A stretch of 64,000 nucleotides of DNA. Origin: Streptomyces sp. APSN-46.1 (lineage in GTDB: Bacteria > Actinomycetota > Actinomycetes > Streptomycetales > Streptomycetaceae). The notes beneath the pieces are model-generated. The model searched no databases. It saw only the letters and a program-made list of their open reading frames with translations, and was not told the origin of the DNA. The DNA lies in contig NZ_JALGRF010000004.1 of the NCBI RefSeq assembly GCF_022815725.1, positions 212,133-276,132 on the forward strand. The letters run 5' to 3'. The position numbers and the translations under genes were made by a program. Below, piece by piece: positions 18,766 through 29,204 of the stretch; the first letter of the stretch is position 1, and each line of letters starts with the position of its first letter.

Positions 18766-19821
18766 ATGACCATGCGATACAGAAGTCTCGGCGGGACCGG
18801 CATAGAGGTGAGCGCGCACTGCCTCGGCACGATGATGTTCGGGGCGGTGGGAAACCCGGACCATGAGGAGTGCGCGCGGATCATCCACGCCGCGCTCGAT
18901 CAGGGGATCAACTTCGTCGACACCGCGGACATGTACTCCGCCGGTGAGTCCGAGGAGATCGTGGGGAAGGCGCTCAAGGGACGCCGGGACGACGTCGTCC
19001 TCGCGACCAAGGTCCACTTCCAGATGGGGGAGGGGCGCAACCGCAGCGGCAACTCGCGGCGGTGGATCGTTCGGGCCGTCGAAGACAGCCTGCGGCGGCT
19101 GGACACCGAGTGGATCGACCTCTACCAGGTGCACCGGCCGGACCACTCGACCGACGTCGAGGAGACCCTCTCCGTCCTCGGTGATCTGGTGCGCGAGGGG
19201 AAGATACGCGCCTTCGGGTGCTCAACCTTCCCCGCCGAGGAGATCGTCGAGGCACACCATGTCGCCGAGCGGCGGGCGCTGCCGCGCTTCCGCACCGAGC
19301 AGCCGCCGTACTCGATCCTGGCACGCGGGATCGAAGCCGGTGTGCTGCCGGTCGCCCGGCGGTACGGGATGGGCGTGCTGACCTGGAGCCCGCTCGCCTC
19401 CGGCTTCCTGAGCGGCAGGTACCGGCTCGGCGGGCCCGTGGACCTGACCTCGGGGCGGGCGGCGCTGACGCCCGCCCGGTTCGACCCGGCGATTCCGGGC
19501 AACGTCGCGAAGCTGGAGGCGGTGGAGCAACTCGTCGAACTCGCCGACTCCATGGGCCGCACGCTGCCGGAGCTGGCCGTCGCCTTCCCGGTGGCCCACC
19601 CCGCCGTCACCTCGGTGATCATCGGCCCGCGGACCATGGAGCAGCTGGAGTCGCTGCTCAAGAGCGCCGACCTGGTCCTCGACGACGACGTGCTCGATCG
19701 CATCGACGAGATCGTGCCGCCCGGCACGAACCTCTACCACCCGGACGGGGCGTGGCGGCCGCCGGCTCTGACGGACCTCGTGCAGCGGCGGCGGCCGCTC
19801 GGCGACCGGGCTGCCGGCTAG
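18766..19821 (+). CDS. Aldo/keto reductase
   Basis: A 351-residue NADPH-dependent reductase of the AKR superfamily. The catalytic Tyr and Asp lie in NFVDTADMYSAGESE (about residues 46-60) and the Lys in DVVLATKVHF (about 81). A C-terminal cofactor segment AVTSVIIGPRTMEQLE matches NADP-binding AKRs. It reduces an unknown aldehyde or ketone. The MerR-type promoter suggests induction by a small-molecule or redox signal. No MerR gene is adjacent; the one at about 45 kb belongs to a different operon. Its stop codon overlaps the stop of the converging gene in a shared CTAG. Confidence 0.92.
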   Translation: MTMRYRSLGGTGIEVSAHCLGTMMFGAVGNPDHEECARIIHAALDQGINFVDTADMYSAGESEEIVGKALKGRRDDVVLATKVHFQMGEGRNRSGNSRRWIVRAVEDSLRRLDTEWIDLYQVHRPDHSTDVEETLSVLGDLVREGKIRAFGCSTFPAEEIVEAHHVAERRALPRFRTEQPPYSILARGIEAGVLPVARRYGMGVLTWSPLASGFLSGRYRLGGPVDLTSGRAALTPARFDPAIPGNVAKLEAVEQLVELADSMGRTLPELAVAFPVAHPAVTSVIIGPRTMEQLESLLKSADLVLDDDVLDRIDEIVPPGTNLYHPDGAWRPPALTDLVQRRRPLGDRAAG

Positions 19822-20966
19822 GTCTTCCTGGAAGGCCTCCTGGAGGCGTTCCTGGAGGCCTTCCGCTTCGATGTTTCACGTGAAACAGGAACGGTCGACA
19901 GCCGTCGTACGGAGAACTCCCGGTTGGCCATGGTCTGTCGGCGGTACTTCTCCGGCAGGTCCGGCAACGCCAGCAGGCGGTCACACGCCTCAAGTGATCC
20001 GACCGTGTCGCCGACCCAGTACGCGGTGATCGAGAACTCGAAGAGCAGTCCCCAGCGGTACACCCAGGGCCGGGTGAACAAGATGTCGTCCGGGGCCGGC
20101 CGGCCCAGCACGGCCCGGGTGATGGTGTGGGCCGAGTGGTACCGGCCCAGCAGTCGCAGTCGTGAGGCCAGTTCGTAGCAGGCCTCCAGCCGCTGGGGAC
20201 GGGACTCCCAAGCGCGGGTGAAGGCGTCCATGGCGGCCGGCCAGTCGTCGGGGTCGCCGCTGTCGCCGTGCAGCATGCCGACCTGGAGGAGGGAGTGGTA
20301 CACCTCCTCCGCCCATCCGCCCATGGCCGCGCGCCGCTCGTACAAGCGGATGGCCTCGGCGCGGTTGTCCATGTCGCGCATGGTCTGCGCGAGGTAGAAG
20401 ACCGTACGGGGGTTGGACGGGTCCCGTTCCATCTCGGCGCTCAGCAGGCGGGCGTCCCGTTCGAACTTGTCGTGCTTGGAGCCGCCGTCCCGGTGGTCCT
20501 CGATCACCAGGGCGTCCAAGGGCTTCTCCGTCTCGCGACGGTCGCAGGTGATGTATTCGTGCGTGACGCCCTCGTACCGCCAGGGCAGGCTGCCCCGCAC
20601 CAGCCGCCTGATGCGGTACTCGGTCTCGCCCTCGTGGCGCAGCATGTACGCGTCCGCGGTCAGGCGGGGCAGGGGGGCGTCGCGGCGGAGTACCAGATCG
20701 GCGTCGAGCAGCAGCAGGTAGTCGGCCTTGCCGTGGGCGTGGGCGATGTTGAGGCTCCGGTTGTGGCCGAAGTTGACCCAGGGCTCCTCGTGGAGCTCGC
20801 CCGGGATGCCGTCCAGCGCGGTGCGGATCAGCTGCTGGGTGCCGTCAGTGGAACCGGTGTCGGAGATGACCCAGGTGTCGATGAGGTCGCGTACGGAGGA
20901 GAGGCACCGCTCGATGACGGCGGCTTCGTTCTTCACGATCATGCAGAGGCAAATGGTCGGCTTCAC
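19818..20966 (-). CDS. Glycosyltransferase family 2 protein with C-terminal TPR region
   Basis: A 382-residue protein. A GT-A domain starts [18 protein letters not shown], with SDTGSTDGT and the DxD-type [10 protein letters not shown]. The second half is helical with TPR-like features ([28 protein letters not shown], about residues 205-232). This layout occurs in glycosyltransferases modifying proteins or peptides, such as the SunS-like group. GTG 20966 is chosen (VKPTICLCM). The last 25 residues are a basic Ser/Arg/Lys tail, and a parS site at 19873-19886 codes for VSRET within it. It converges with the aldo/keto reductase gene, the two stops overlapping. Confidence 0.87.
   Translation of the reverse strand: MKPTICLCMIVKNEAAVIERCLSSVRDLIDTWVISDTGSTDGTQQLIRTALDGIPGELHEEPWVNFGHNRSLNIAHAHGKADYLLLLDADLVLRRDAPLPRLTADAYMLRHEGETEYRIRRLVRGSLPWRYEGVTHEYITCDRRETEKPLDALVIEDHRDGGSKHDKFERDARLLSAEMERDPSNPRTVFYLAQTMRDMDNRAEAIRLYERRAAMGGWAEEVYHSLLQVGMLHGDSGDPDDWPAAMDAFTRAWESRPQRLEACYELASRLRLLGRYHSAHTITRAVLGRPAPDDILFTRPWVYRWGLLFEFSITAYWVGDTVGSLEACDRLLALPDLPEKYRRQTMANREFSVRRLSTVPVSRETSKRKASRNASRRPSRKT
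19873..19886. other. parS: parS site inside the glycosyltransferase gene
   Basis: A perfect GTTTCACGTGAAAC within coding sequence, read as VSRET near the C-terminus of the glycosyltransferase. The tail around it is low complexity and so tolerant of an embedded site. Confidence 0.93.
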
Positions 20967-21196
20967 GGCGGGTGACCCTAGGGAGCCCTCCCGTCGGGCC
21001 CGGCGCGGCACGCCGGAGCCATGCCGAGTCGCTGCTGGACACACACCCGGGTGGCGGCTCCGGCTGGTCCGTTCCGCTGACATGCGGGCGGGGCAGATCG
21101 ATCCCGTCGTGTCGGATCCGCACGATGTCTGCGGACGCTCGGGAGTATCTACGGGCTTCGGAGCACGGTTCGATCCATTTCGACGAGGAGCGGCGT

Positions 21197-22084
<888 letters not shown>

Positions 22085-22102
22085 CGACGCGAGGCCGGGC
22101 GA

Positions 22103-22939
22103 CTACTCCGGACCGCGCTCTGGACCTCGGTCCGGACCGTGCTCCGGGCCGCCGAAGTCCGGGCTCGTGAAGTCCGGGGGCGTATAGCCGGGCCGGGACT
22201 CCCGCGACGCGGATCCCGGGCTGGTGAAATGGGGCCGGGTGTATCCCAGATCGGGGATGCGCCCGGCCCTCGGCGTACGCGGAACCGGGTATCCCGGCCC
22301 CCCGCCCGGATCGGCGAGCGCGTCCCGCAGGAACGGCATGATGCCGCGCTCCAGCAGGGCGTTGCGCCACGCCTCCCGGGCGCGCGAGAGCTCGTCGGGT
22401 ATGGACACCGCCTCGTCCGGTCCGACCTCGGTCGCGCTGTTGCGGACGGCCGTCACCAGCAGCCCGATCACGGCGAAGAGCAACGCGGCCACGGTGAGCC
22501 CGCCGAAGAGCCAACCCGCCGTCAGCATCGTCTGCGCGAAAGCGGGTTCGGGGTCGATCATCTTCAGGCTGTAGCCCACCAGCAGGAAGATCAGCATGGC
22601 GGTGCCGGCCAGCACCGGTGCGAGGACCGCGATCACGGCGCTGACGCCCGCGCCGCCGCCGGTGTCCTGGCCGAAGTCCCCCTCCCACGCCGTTCCGGGG
22701 GTCGAGAGGACCTCCTCGCGCAGTTCCTCGCGGACCTTCACGTAGTGGTCGTACTCGGCCGAGGCGGCGGCGGTCAGCAGCGCACGGGCACTCAAGGCCA
22801 TGGTGCGCAGCTGTTCGGCGTTCAGGTGTTCGCCGAGGGTGGCGAGCTCGGGCCGGTCCTGCGCGGTGCGCAGCGCCTCGTCGAGGAGCCGATCGAACTC
22901 CGGTCGGTCTTCGGACAGCAGGTGCGGAGCGCTGGTCAT
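22103..22939 (-). CDS. Membrane protein of unknown function with repeated C-terminal tail
   Basis: A 278-residue protein. The soluble, helical N-terminal half (residues 1-100) is followed by two transmembrane helices (about 105-130, AVIAVLAPVLAGTAMLIFLLVGYSL, and about 145-170, LFGGLTVAALLFAVIGLLVTAV). A helical region and a Pro/Gly/Ser-rich tail follow, with repeats such as GYTRPHFTSP, GYTPPDFTSP and GPDRGPERGPE. I do not recognise the family. Start ATG 22939 (MTSAPHLL) follows a GGGGGATG purine tract; ATG 22945 is the alternative. It lies downstream of the phosphatase gene on the same strand. Confidence 0.7.
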   Translation of the reverse strand: MTSAPHLLSEDRPEFDRLLDEALRTAQDRPELATLGEHLNAEQLRTMALSARALLTAAASAEYDHYVKVREELREEVLSTPGTAWEGDFGQDTGGGAGVSAVIAVLAPVLAGTAMLIFLLVGYSLKMIDPEPAFAQTMLTAGWLFGGLTVAALLFAVIGLLVTAVRNSATEVGPDEAVSIPDELSRAREAWRNALLERGIMPFLRDALADPGGGPGYPVPRTPRAGRIPDLGYTRPHFTSPGSASRESRPGYTPPDFTSPDFGGPEHGPDRGPERGPE

Positions 22940-23094
22940 GTGCATCCCCCGATGCTCCGTAGAAGCCGGTATGCCCGCGTAGAACCCGGGCGCCGGCACA
23001 AACGGAGGAGAGCCTGCTACGGATAGAGCGATGGTAGAGCGACCATGCCACCAGGTGACAGGGGCTTTCCGGAAATAGCCCGCTCCGGTGACGC

Positions 23095-24240
23095 TCAGTC
23101 GTTCAGCGGGAGTTGTACGACGAGCAGCTTGCCGGCCATCGTCACGCCGCCGTCCATCGCGATGGCGAGGCCCTGCGCGTACACGTGCGGGCCGTCCACG
23201 GACTCCGGCCCGCGCGGCTCGTCGCCGTCCTCGGTGCCCACTTCGCCCAGCAGGTAGGGGATGGGGCTGTGGCCGTGCACGACGCGGCCGCCGCCGTAGG
23301 TGTCGAGGAGTTCCCGTACGGCCTGCGGGCCGGTTTCCTCGTCGCGGAAGGCGAACCGCTTGGTGAACTTGCGGAACAGGTCCCAGGTGATGTCGGCGTC
23401 GTTGCGGTTGAGCAACTCGTGAACGGTGTCGTTGACGTCCTCGATGGAGTCGCCGTAGTCGAGGTAGGCCGTGGTGTCGGAGTGCAGCAGCAGGTGCCCG
23501 TCCTCCAGTACGGCCGCGTCGAGCCGCGACATCCACTGCAGGTGTACGTCCTCCAGGCGCTCCATGTCGGTGCGCTGACCGCCGTTGAGGAGCCAGGCGG
23601 CCTGGAAGGTGGCGGTGCCCGCTCCGGAGGACACGGGTGTGTCGCCGAACCGCTTGGCGCCGATGAGGAGCAGCTCGTGGTTGCCCATGAGGGCCTTGCA
23701 GTAGCCGCCGGAGGCGGCGGCCTCCGCGGACAGCCGCATGACCAGGTCGATGACGCCGATGCCGTCGGGTCCGCGGTCGGTGAAGTCGCCGAGGAACCAG
23801 AGGCGGGCATTGCCGGCCGACCAGTGGTGGTCGGCGTCGATGAGGTTCTGGGCCTGAAGCTCGGTGACGAGTTCGTCCAGATAGCCGTGCACGTCACCGA
23901 CGACGTAGAGCGGGCCGGGGCCGGCCGCCGCGGTGTCCTGGGGGACGTACTGGACCTGGACGGTGTCACCGGGACCGCTGCGGCCGATGATCGGGAGGTC
24001 GCGGTGGGTGGGCGTGTAGCCCTCGGGGTCTTCCTCCTCGGGCTCCGGATCCGGCGCGTAGTCGGGCCGGGGCGGGACGGCGGCGCCCTCGTCGTAGTAC
24101 GCGGGGTACGCGCCGTACACGGGAGCAGCCCCGTCCAGGCCGGCCGACACGGCGTACGGGGCGGGTTCGGTGACCGGAACCCGGAAGTCCCGCAGCGTCT
24201 CCGTCCGCATCGCGGGTCCCTGACCGGCCCCCTGAGTCAT
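23095..24240 (-). CDS. Metallophosphoesterase (PPP-type protein phosphatase family)
   Basis: A 381-residue protein. A Pro/Glu-rich N-terminal region of about 110 residues precedes a calcineurin-like domain with the four metal motifs in order: VVGDVHGYLDEL, WFLGDFTDRGPD, LMGNHELLL and, later, VVHGHSPI. This is the signature of PPP-family Ser/Thr phosphatases and diadenosine tetraphosphatases, with two metals at the active site. The long N-terminus may mediate regulation or interaction. ATG 24240 is chosen (MTQGAGQGPAMRTE). Substrate unknown. Confidence 0.88.
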   Translation of the reverse strand: MTQGAGQGPAMRTETLRDFRVPVTEPAPYAVSAGLDGAAPVYGAYPAYYDEGAAVPPRPDYAPDPEPEEEDPEGYTPTHRDLPIIGRSGPGDTVQVQYVPQDTAAAGPGPLYVVGDVHGYLDELVTELQAQNLIDADHHWSAGNARLWFLGDFTDRGPDGIGVIDLVMRLSAEAAASGGYCKALMGNHELLLIGAKRFGDTPVSSGAGTATFQAAWLLNGGQRTDMERLEDVHLQWMSRLDAAVLEDGHLLLHSDTTAYLDYGDSIEDVNDTVHELLNRNDADITWDLFRKFTKRFAFRDEETGPQAVRELLDTYGGGRVVHGHSPIPYLLGEVGTEDGDEPRGPESVDGPHVYAQGLAIAMDGGVTMAGKLLVVQLPLND

Positions 24241-24277
24241 CGACCCCTCCACCACCGTCGCGCTGCCGTACACCTGC

Positions 24278-24308
24278 GGACCCTCCTGACCTCCGGGGCG
24301 GAGGGTCC
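24278..24308 (-). terminator. Possible hairpin terminator between LacI and phosphatase genes
   Basis: GGACCCTC (24278-24285) pairs with GAGGGTCC (24301-24308) across a 15-base loop, downstream of the leftward LacI gene and upstream of the phosphatase start. Confidence 0.45.
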
Positions 24309-24471
24309 GTGATGTCGTGCGCCCATCATAGGAATGCGGCTCGCGCTCTGTGACGCACCAGGGGTGGTGAATCCTGGCCGGAGCCGATCGTTCCTGCCCT
24401 TTTCTCCCGATATCGGTATTGCGGAAATCCTCGGCGGGGTGGTCGGCCCTGCCGAGGGGCCGGTCTGGCGG

Positions 24472-25587
24472 TCAGTCCTGCGCCGGGGAGCGGGGCGGGC
24501 TGACGGTCGTACGGGGCTGCCTGCGCTGGGAGGAGGTACGGATGATCAGCTCGGTCGGGACGACCTGTTCGACGGGGCGTCCGGTGTCCACTCCCTCGAT
24601 GGCGTCGATCAGCAGTTGGACGACGGCGGTGCCGATGCGGCGGGGTTTGAGGGAGAGGGTGGTGATGGGCGGTTCGGTGTTGGCGTACACGGTGGACTCG
24701 CTGCAGCAGACGAGCAGCAAGTCCTCGGGGACGCGCAGGCCGTAGCGCCGGGCGGCGGCGAGCAGATCGGTGCCGTTGGGGTCGAAGAGCCCGTAGACGG
24801 CGTCGGGCCGGTCGGGGCGGGCGAGCAGCCGGTCGGCGGCGACGGCGCCCGCGCACGGGTCGTGGGCGGGATAGGACTCGTAGACGGGGTCCTGGCCGAC
24901 GCGCTCGCACCAGTTGAGGTAGGCGGTGGTGGAGAGCCGGGTGTAGGTGTCGGTGGTATTGCCGGTCAGCAGCCCGATGCGGCGGGCGCCGGCGGCGGCG
25001 AGGTGGTCGAGCAGGTTGAGAACGGCGGCCTCGTGGTCGTTGTCGACCCAGGCGGTGACGGGGAGGGAGCCGGCCGGGCGGCCGTCGGAGACCACGGGCA
25101 GGCCTTGGCGGACCAGTTCGGTGACGACGGGATCATGGTCGGAGGGGTCGATGACGACGGTGCCGTCGAGGGCCACGTTGGACCAGACGTCGTGTCGTGA
25201 GGTGGCGGGGAGGATGACGAGGGCGTACCCGCGGGCGAGTGCCGCCGAGGTGGCGGCCCTGGCCATCTCGGCGAAGTACGCGAATTCGGTGAAGGTGAAA
25301 GGTTCATCCCCGTACGTCGTCACGGTCAGGCCGATGAGGCCCGACTTGCCGGTACGGAGGGTGCGGGCCGCGGCGGACGGGCGGTAGCCCAGTCGGTCGG
25401 CGACCTCGCGAACGTGGCGGCGGGTGGCGTCCGGCAGTCGCCCCTTGCCATTGAGCGCGTCGGAGACGGTTGTGATCGAGACGCCCGCTGCGGCGGCCAC
25501 GTCCCTGATGCCTGCCCGGCCCTGTCGGCCGGCGGCCCGCCGGGTGGTCTCGGTCCGGCTCACCTGATGCTTCCCTGCTGCTGTCAT
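24472..25587 (-). CDS. LacI-family transcriptional regulator
   Basis: A 371-residue LacI/GalR repressor. The helix-turn-helix is GIRDVAAAAGVSITTVSDALNGKGRL (about residues 26-51, quoted in part: VAAAAGVSITTVSDALNG), preceded by a 25-residue basic extension. A hinge helix (RTLRTGKSGLIGL) and a periplasmic-binding-fold sensor domain follow. No sugar gene is adjacent, so the ligand is unknown. It is divergent from hisC across a 363-base gap holding two AT-centred palindromes that could be its operators. ATG 25587 is chosen. Confidence 0.9.
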   Translation of the reverse strand: MTAAGKHQVSRTETTRRAAGRQGRAGIRDVAAAAGVSITTVSDALNGKGRLPDATRRHVREVADRLGYRPSAAARTLRTGKSGLIGLTVTTYGDEPFTFTEFAYFAEMARAATSAALARGYALVILPATSRHDVWSNVALDGTVVIDPSDHDPVVTELVRQGLPVVSDGRPAGSLPVTAWVDNDHEAAVLNLLDHLAAAGARRIGLLTGNTTDTYTRLSTTAYLNWCERVGQDPVYESYPAHDPCAGAVAADRLLARPDRPDAVYGLFDPNGTDLLAAARRYGLRVPEDLLLVCCSESTVYANTEPPITTLSLKPRRIGTAVVQLLIDAIEGVDTGRPVEQVVPTELIIRTSSQRRQPRTTVSPPRSPAQD

Positions 25588-25627
25588 GGCGAGCCGATAG
25601 TAGGGCTCGGGGGGGTGGGTGGTCCGT

Positions 25628-25837
25628 GTGCATATGCACGCGTTGACAGGCACGTTTCTGCATGGTTCGCCACCCCCAATGACCTTGGAAACTGAGGTGT
25701 TTGGTAGGTCCAGGATGATCGGGGCGCTTGTCGGCGGGTTCGGGCATGCCAAAACGGAGTGGTCTCGGGCCGTTCTCAACTCACCTGTACGAGGGATGCG
25801 CGCCACGGCGCAGGCCACCGGCGTGCGCATATATGCG
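25628..25837. promoter_or_regulatory. Two perfect 12-bp palindromes in the LacI-hisC gap (25588-25950)
   Basis: GTGCATATGCAC (25628-25639) and CGCATATATGCG (25826-25837) stand out as AT-centred perfect palindromes in GC-rich DNA, about 198 bp apart. LacI-family operators are short palindromes with a central CpG or AT step, so these may be operators of the adjacent repressor; the left site is 41 bases upstream of its start. The rest of the gap holds no recognisable gene. Confidence 0.45.
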
Positions 25838-25950
25838 TGCGCTCCCCCGCATTCCTGGCGCCCTCCATTCTCGGAACGGCGGAATCCTCATAAGGTGAGC
25901 AGTATTGAGTCGACGGCGACGTCGGACGGGACGGTCGAGGAGGACCTGCG

Positions 25951-27033
25951 GTGAGCGAGAAGAGCCCGAAGCTGCGCGCCGAGCTGGACGGTATCCCCAC
26001 CTACAAGCCGGGCAAGCCCGCGGCTGCGGGCGGGGCCGTGGCATACAAGCTGTCCTCGAACGAGAACCCTTACCCGCCGCTGCCGGGGGTGCTGGAGACC
26101 GCGGTGGCCGCGGCCGGCCGCTTCAACCGCTACCCCGACATGGCCTGCACCGGTCTGGTGACCGAGCTCGCCGAGCGGTTCGGGGTGCCGGTCGAGCACA
26201 TCGCCACCGGAACCGGTTCGGTGGGTGTGGCCCAGTCGCTGATCCAGTCGACGGCCGGCCCGGGCGACGAGGTCATCTACGCCTGGCGGTCTTTTGAGGC
26301 TTACCCGATCATCACGCAGATCTCGGGTGCGACGTCCGTTCAGGTCCCCCTGACGGACGGGGATGTGCACGACCTGGACGCGATGGCCGAAGCGATCACC
26401 GACCGGACCCGGCTGATCTTCGTCTGCAACCCCAACAACCCCACCGGTACCGCGGTGCGCCGCGCCGAGCTGGAGCGGTTCCTGGACCGCGTGCCGTCGG
26501 ACGTCCTGGTGGTGCTGGACGAGGCGTACCGCGAATTCGTCCGCGACACCGACGTACCGGACGGCATCGAGCTCTACCGCACCCGCCCGAACGTCTGCGT
26601 GCTGCGTACGTTCTCCAAGGCGTACGGGCTGGCCGGCCTGCGGGTCGGTTTCGCGGTGGCGCACGAGCCGGTGGCCGCGGCGCTGCGCAAGACGGCGGTT
26701 CCCTTCGGCGTCAGCCAGCTCGCCCAGGACGCGGCGGTCGCCTCGCTGCGTGCCGAGGACGAGCTGATGGGCCGGGTCGGGTCGCTGGTGTGTGAGCGCG
26801 CGCGGGTCCACGCGACCCTGCTCACCCAGGGCTGGACGGTGGTTCCCGACACGCAGGCGAACTTCGTGTGGATGCGGCTGGGGGAGCGGACCGCCGAGTT
26901 CGCGGCGCTCTGCGAGAAGGCCGGTGTGGTGGTCCGGCCCTTCGCGGGTGAGGGCCTGCGGGTCACGATCGGTGAGACCGAGGCGAACGACCTCTTCCTG
27001 CACACGGCGGCGGCGTTCTTCAAGGAGCTGTGA
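25951..27033 (+). CDS. hisC: Histidinol-phosphate/aromatic aminotransferase
   Basis: A 360-residue fold-type I PLP aminotransferase. The PLP lysine lies in [16 protein letters not shown] (about residue 223), and VCNPNNPTG and VLDEAYREF are intact. It opens [12 protein letters not shown], followed by [13 protein letters not shown], typical of HisC and of the related phenylalanine aminotransferase Pat. Because histidine genes are not adjacent, it may be the second, Pat/HisC2-like copy. The start is GTG behind GAGGACC. The gene is 31-33 kb from pheA, so aromatic biosynthesis is possible but not shown. Confidence 0.88.
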   Translation: MSEKSPKLRAELDGIPTYKPGKPAAAGGAVAYKLSSNENPYPPLPGVLETAVAAAGRFNRYPDMACTGLVTELAERFGVPVEHIATGTGSVGVAQSLIQSTAGPGDEVIYAWRSFEAYPIITQISGATSVQVPLTDGDVHDLDAMAEAITDRTRLIFVCNPNNPTGTAVRRAELERFLDRVPSDVLVVLDEAYREFVRDTDVPDGIELYRTRPNVCVLRTFSKAYGLAGLRVGFAVAHEPVAAALRKTAVPFGVSQLAQDAAVASLRAEDELMGRVGSLVCERARVHATLLTQGWTVVPDTQANFVWMRLGERTAEFAALCEKAGVVVRPFAGEGLRVTIGETEANDLFLHTAAAFFKEL

Positions 27034-27114
27034 GAGGGAGCGGTGAGCGGCCGTAGCGCGCCCGCGGTGTCACCCGTGGGGCCTGCGGGGCGTGGGTGCA
27101 GCCCGGAGGAAGGG

Positions 27115-27483
27115 CTACATCAGCTCCACGCGGACGGGGTCGCCGTCGCGGACGGTGGACAGCAGGCGGGGGTCGCCGTCGAACGAGCCGAGCACGTTGC
27201 AGGGGCTCGCCAGGCGGCTCTCGCCTCCGCGTGAGATGGGCGTCGGGCCGTAGGGGAGCGCGAGCGCGTCCCCCTCGGTCCAGAACGCGACCGTGCCCGG
27301 GTCCACGACCTGCCGGGCGTCGTGCTCCAGCGCGACGGAGACGCCGGTGTCGAAGTACACCTCCTCGCCCCAGGTGCTGGCGGAGGCGGAGAGGGGGAGT
27401 GCTTCGGCCAGGGCCTTACTGGTCGGAGTCTCGTCGAGAGTTGCGGTGAGCTGGCCGGAGGGCCAGGAGATTCGTATCTGCAT
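27115..27483 (-). CDS. Cyclophilin-like fold protein (DUF/Cyclophil_like)
   Basis: A 122-residue protein (MQIRISWPSGQLTATLDETPTSKALAEALP at its start) of the small cyclophilin-like beta-barrel family (TM1367-like). Conserved WGEEVYFDTGV and YGPTPISRGGE segments fit that family. The fold resembles prolyl isomerases, but activity is unproven. ATG 27483 is chosen; the frame stays open to 27657 across the cyd promoter region. It diverges from cydA. Confidence 0.8.
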   Translation of the reverse strand: MQIRISWPSGQLTATLDETPTSKALAEALPLSASASTWGEEVYFDTGVSVALEHDARQVVDPGTVAFWTEGDALALPYGPTPISRGGESRLASPCNVLGSFDGDPRLLSTVRDGDPVRVELM

Positions 27484-27570
27484 GCCCATATTCAACAATC
27501 TGTTGAAATTCTTGGCTAGGGGGGCCCCGCCTGAAGGGTCCGGAAGCTCGTGCGACATAATCCTTGTGAA

Positions 27571-27586
27571 TGTGAACGCGTTCACA
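27571..27586. promoter_or_regulatory. Rex operator (ROP) upstream of cydA
   Basis: TGTGAACGCGTTCACA is a perfect 16-bp palindrome identical to the consensus Rex operator defined in Streptomyces coelicolor. It lies 95 bases before the cydA GTG. Rex releases DNA when NADH/NAD+ rises, so cyd would be induced on oxygen limitation. An overlapping partial copy TTGTGAA starts at 27564. Confidence 0.95.
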
Positions 27587-27680
27587 AGCGTGCCCTGCTT
27601 TAACCCGTATGGGCGGGCTATGGGCGGGGCATCACAGGCAACTTCGGCTGTGACCACGGCGACCCGAAGGAGACGACGAC

Positions 27681-29186
27681 GTGGACCTGGCTTTGGCGCC
27701 GGAGACTCTGGCGCGATGGCAGTTCGGCATTACGACCGTCTATCACTTCCTCTTCGTCCCCTTGACGATCTCGCTCGCCGCGCTTGTCGCGATCTTGCAG
27801 ACCGCGTGGGTGAGGACCGAGAAGGAGAAGTACCTCAAGGCGACGAAGTTCTGGGGCAAGCTCTTCCTGATCAACATCGCGATGGGTGTCGTCACCGGCA
27901 TCGTCCAGGAGTTCCAGTTCGGCATGAACTGGTCCGACTACTCGCGGTTCGTCGGCGACATCTTCGGGGCGCCCCTGGCCTTCGAGGCGCTGATCGCGTT
28001 CTTCTTCGAATCGACCTTCATCGGGCTGTGGATCTTCGGCTGGGACAAACTGCCGAAGAAGATCCACCTGGCCTGCATATGGATGGTCTCGATCGGCACC
28101 ATCCTCTCCGCGTACTTCATCCTCGCGGCGAACTCCTGGATGCAGCACCCGGTCGGGTACCGGATCAACAAGGAGACCGGGCGCGCCGAGCTGACCGACT
28201 TCTGGCACGTACTCACCCAGAACACGGCCCTCGCCCAGGCGTTCCACACCCTCACGGCGGCCCTGCTCACCGGCGGTGCCTTCATGGTCGGCATCGCCGC
28301 CTACCACCTGCTGCGCAAGAGGCACATCCCGGTGATGCGGACCTCGCTGCGGCTGGGCCTGATCGCGGTGGTCCTCGGTGGCCTGCTCACCGCGATCAGC
28401 GGCGACACCCTCGCCAAGATCATGTACAAGCAGCAGCCGATGAAGATGGCCGCGGCCGAGGCGCTGTGGGACGGCGAGAAGGGCGCACCCTTCTCCGTCT
28501 TCGCCTACGGGGACGTGGACAAGGGCCACAACAAGGTCGCCATAGAGGTGCCCGGCCTGCTGTCCTTCCTCGCCGACAACACGTTCGACTCGTACGTGCC
28601 GGGCATCAACGACGTCAACGAGTCAGAGCAGGAGACCTTCGGTCCCGGCGACTACCGGCCCAACGTCCCCGTCGCGTACTGGGGCTTCCGCTGGATGATC
28701 GGCTTCGGCATGGCGTCCTTCACCATCGGCGCCATCGGGCTGTGGCTGACCCGGCGCAGGTTCCTGCTGCCCCGGGCGCTGCGGACCGGTGAGGACGAAC
28801 GGCCGCACCTGGTCCCGTTCCGCACGGCCCTCGGCCCGCGCCTGACGCGGCTGTACTGGCTGACCGCGATCTGGACCCTCGGCTTCCCGCTGATCGCCAA
28901 CTCCTGGGGCTGGATCTTCACTGAGATGGGCCGGCAGCCGTGGGTCGTCTACGGGGTCCTGCGCACCCGGGACGCGGTCTCGCCCGGCGTCACCCAGGGC
29001 GAGGTCATCACCTCGATGGCCGTCTTCACCCTGCTGTACGCCGTGCTCGCCGTGATCGAGGTCAAGCTCCTCGTGAAGTACGTCAAGTCCGGCCCGCCGG
29101 AGCTCACGGAGGCCGACCTCAACCCGCCCACCAAGATCGGCGGCGATGACAACAACGCCGACCGGCCGATGGCCTTCTCGTACTGA
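27681..29186 (+). CDS. cydA: Cytochrome bd ubiquinol/menaquinol oxidase subunit I
   Basis: A 501-residue CydA of usual length with about nine transmembrane helices. The N-terminal haem-ligand region is WQFGITTVYHFLFVPLTISL. The conserved QAFHTLTAALLTGG and the quinol-loop GWIFTEMGRQPWVVYG are intact. It carries haems b558, b595 and d and reduces O2 with menaquinol at high affinity. The GTG at 27681 follows GAAGGAG. First gene of the cydA-cydB-cydDC operon and controlled by the Rex operator. Confidence 0.97.
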   Translation: MDLALAPETLARWQFGITTVYHFLFVPLTISLAALVAILQTAWVRTEKEKYLKATKFWGKLFLINIAMGVVTGIVQEFQFGMNWSDYSRFVGDIFGAPLAFEALIAFFFESTFIGLWIFGWDKLPKKIHLACIWMVSIGTILSAYFILAANSWMQHPVGYRINKETGRAELTDFWHVLTQNTALAQAFHTLTAALLTGGAFMVGIAAYHLLRKRHIPVMRTSLRLGLIAVVLGGLLTAISGDTLAKIMYKQQPMKMAAAEALWDGEKGAPFSVFAYGDVDKGHNKVAIEVPGLLSFLADNTFDSYVPGINDVNESEQETFGPGDYRPNVPVAYWGFRWMIGFGMASFTIGAIGLWLTRRRFLLPRALRTGEDERPHLVPFRTALGPRLTRLYWLTAIWTLGFPLIANSWGWIFTEMGRQPWVVYGVLRTRDAVSPGVTQGEVITSMAVFTLLYAVLAVIEVKLLVKYVKSGPPELTEADLNPPTKIGGDDNNADRPMAFSY

Positions 29187-29204
29187 GGCTGAGGAGACCG
29201 CACC

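Noticed and set aside
25643..25648. TTGACA as a -35 element in the LacI-hisC gap
   Set aside because: No -10-like hexamer lies 16-19 bp downstream.
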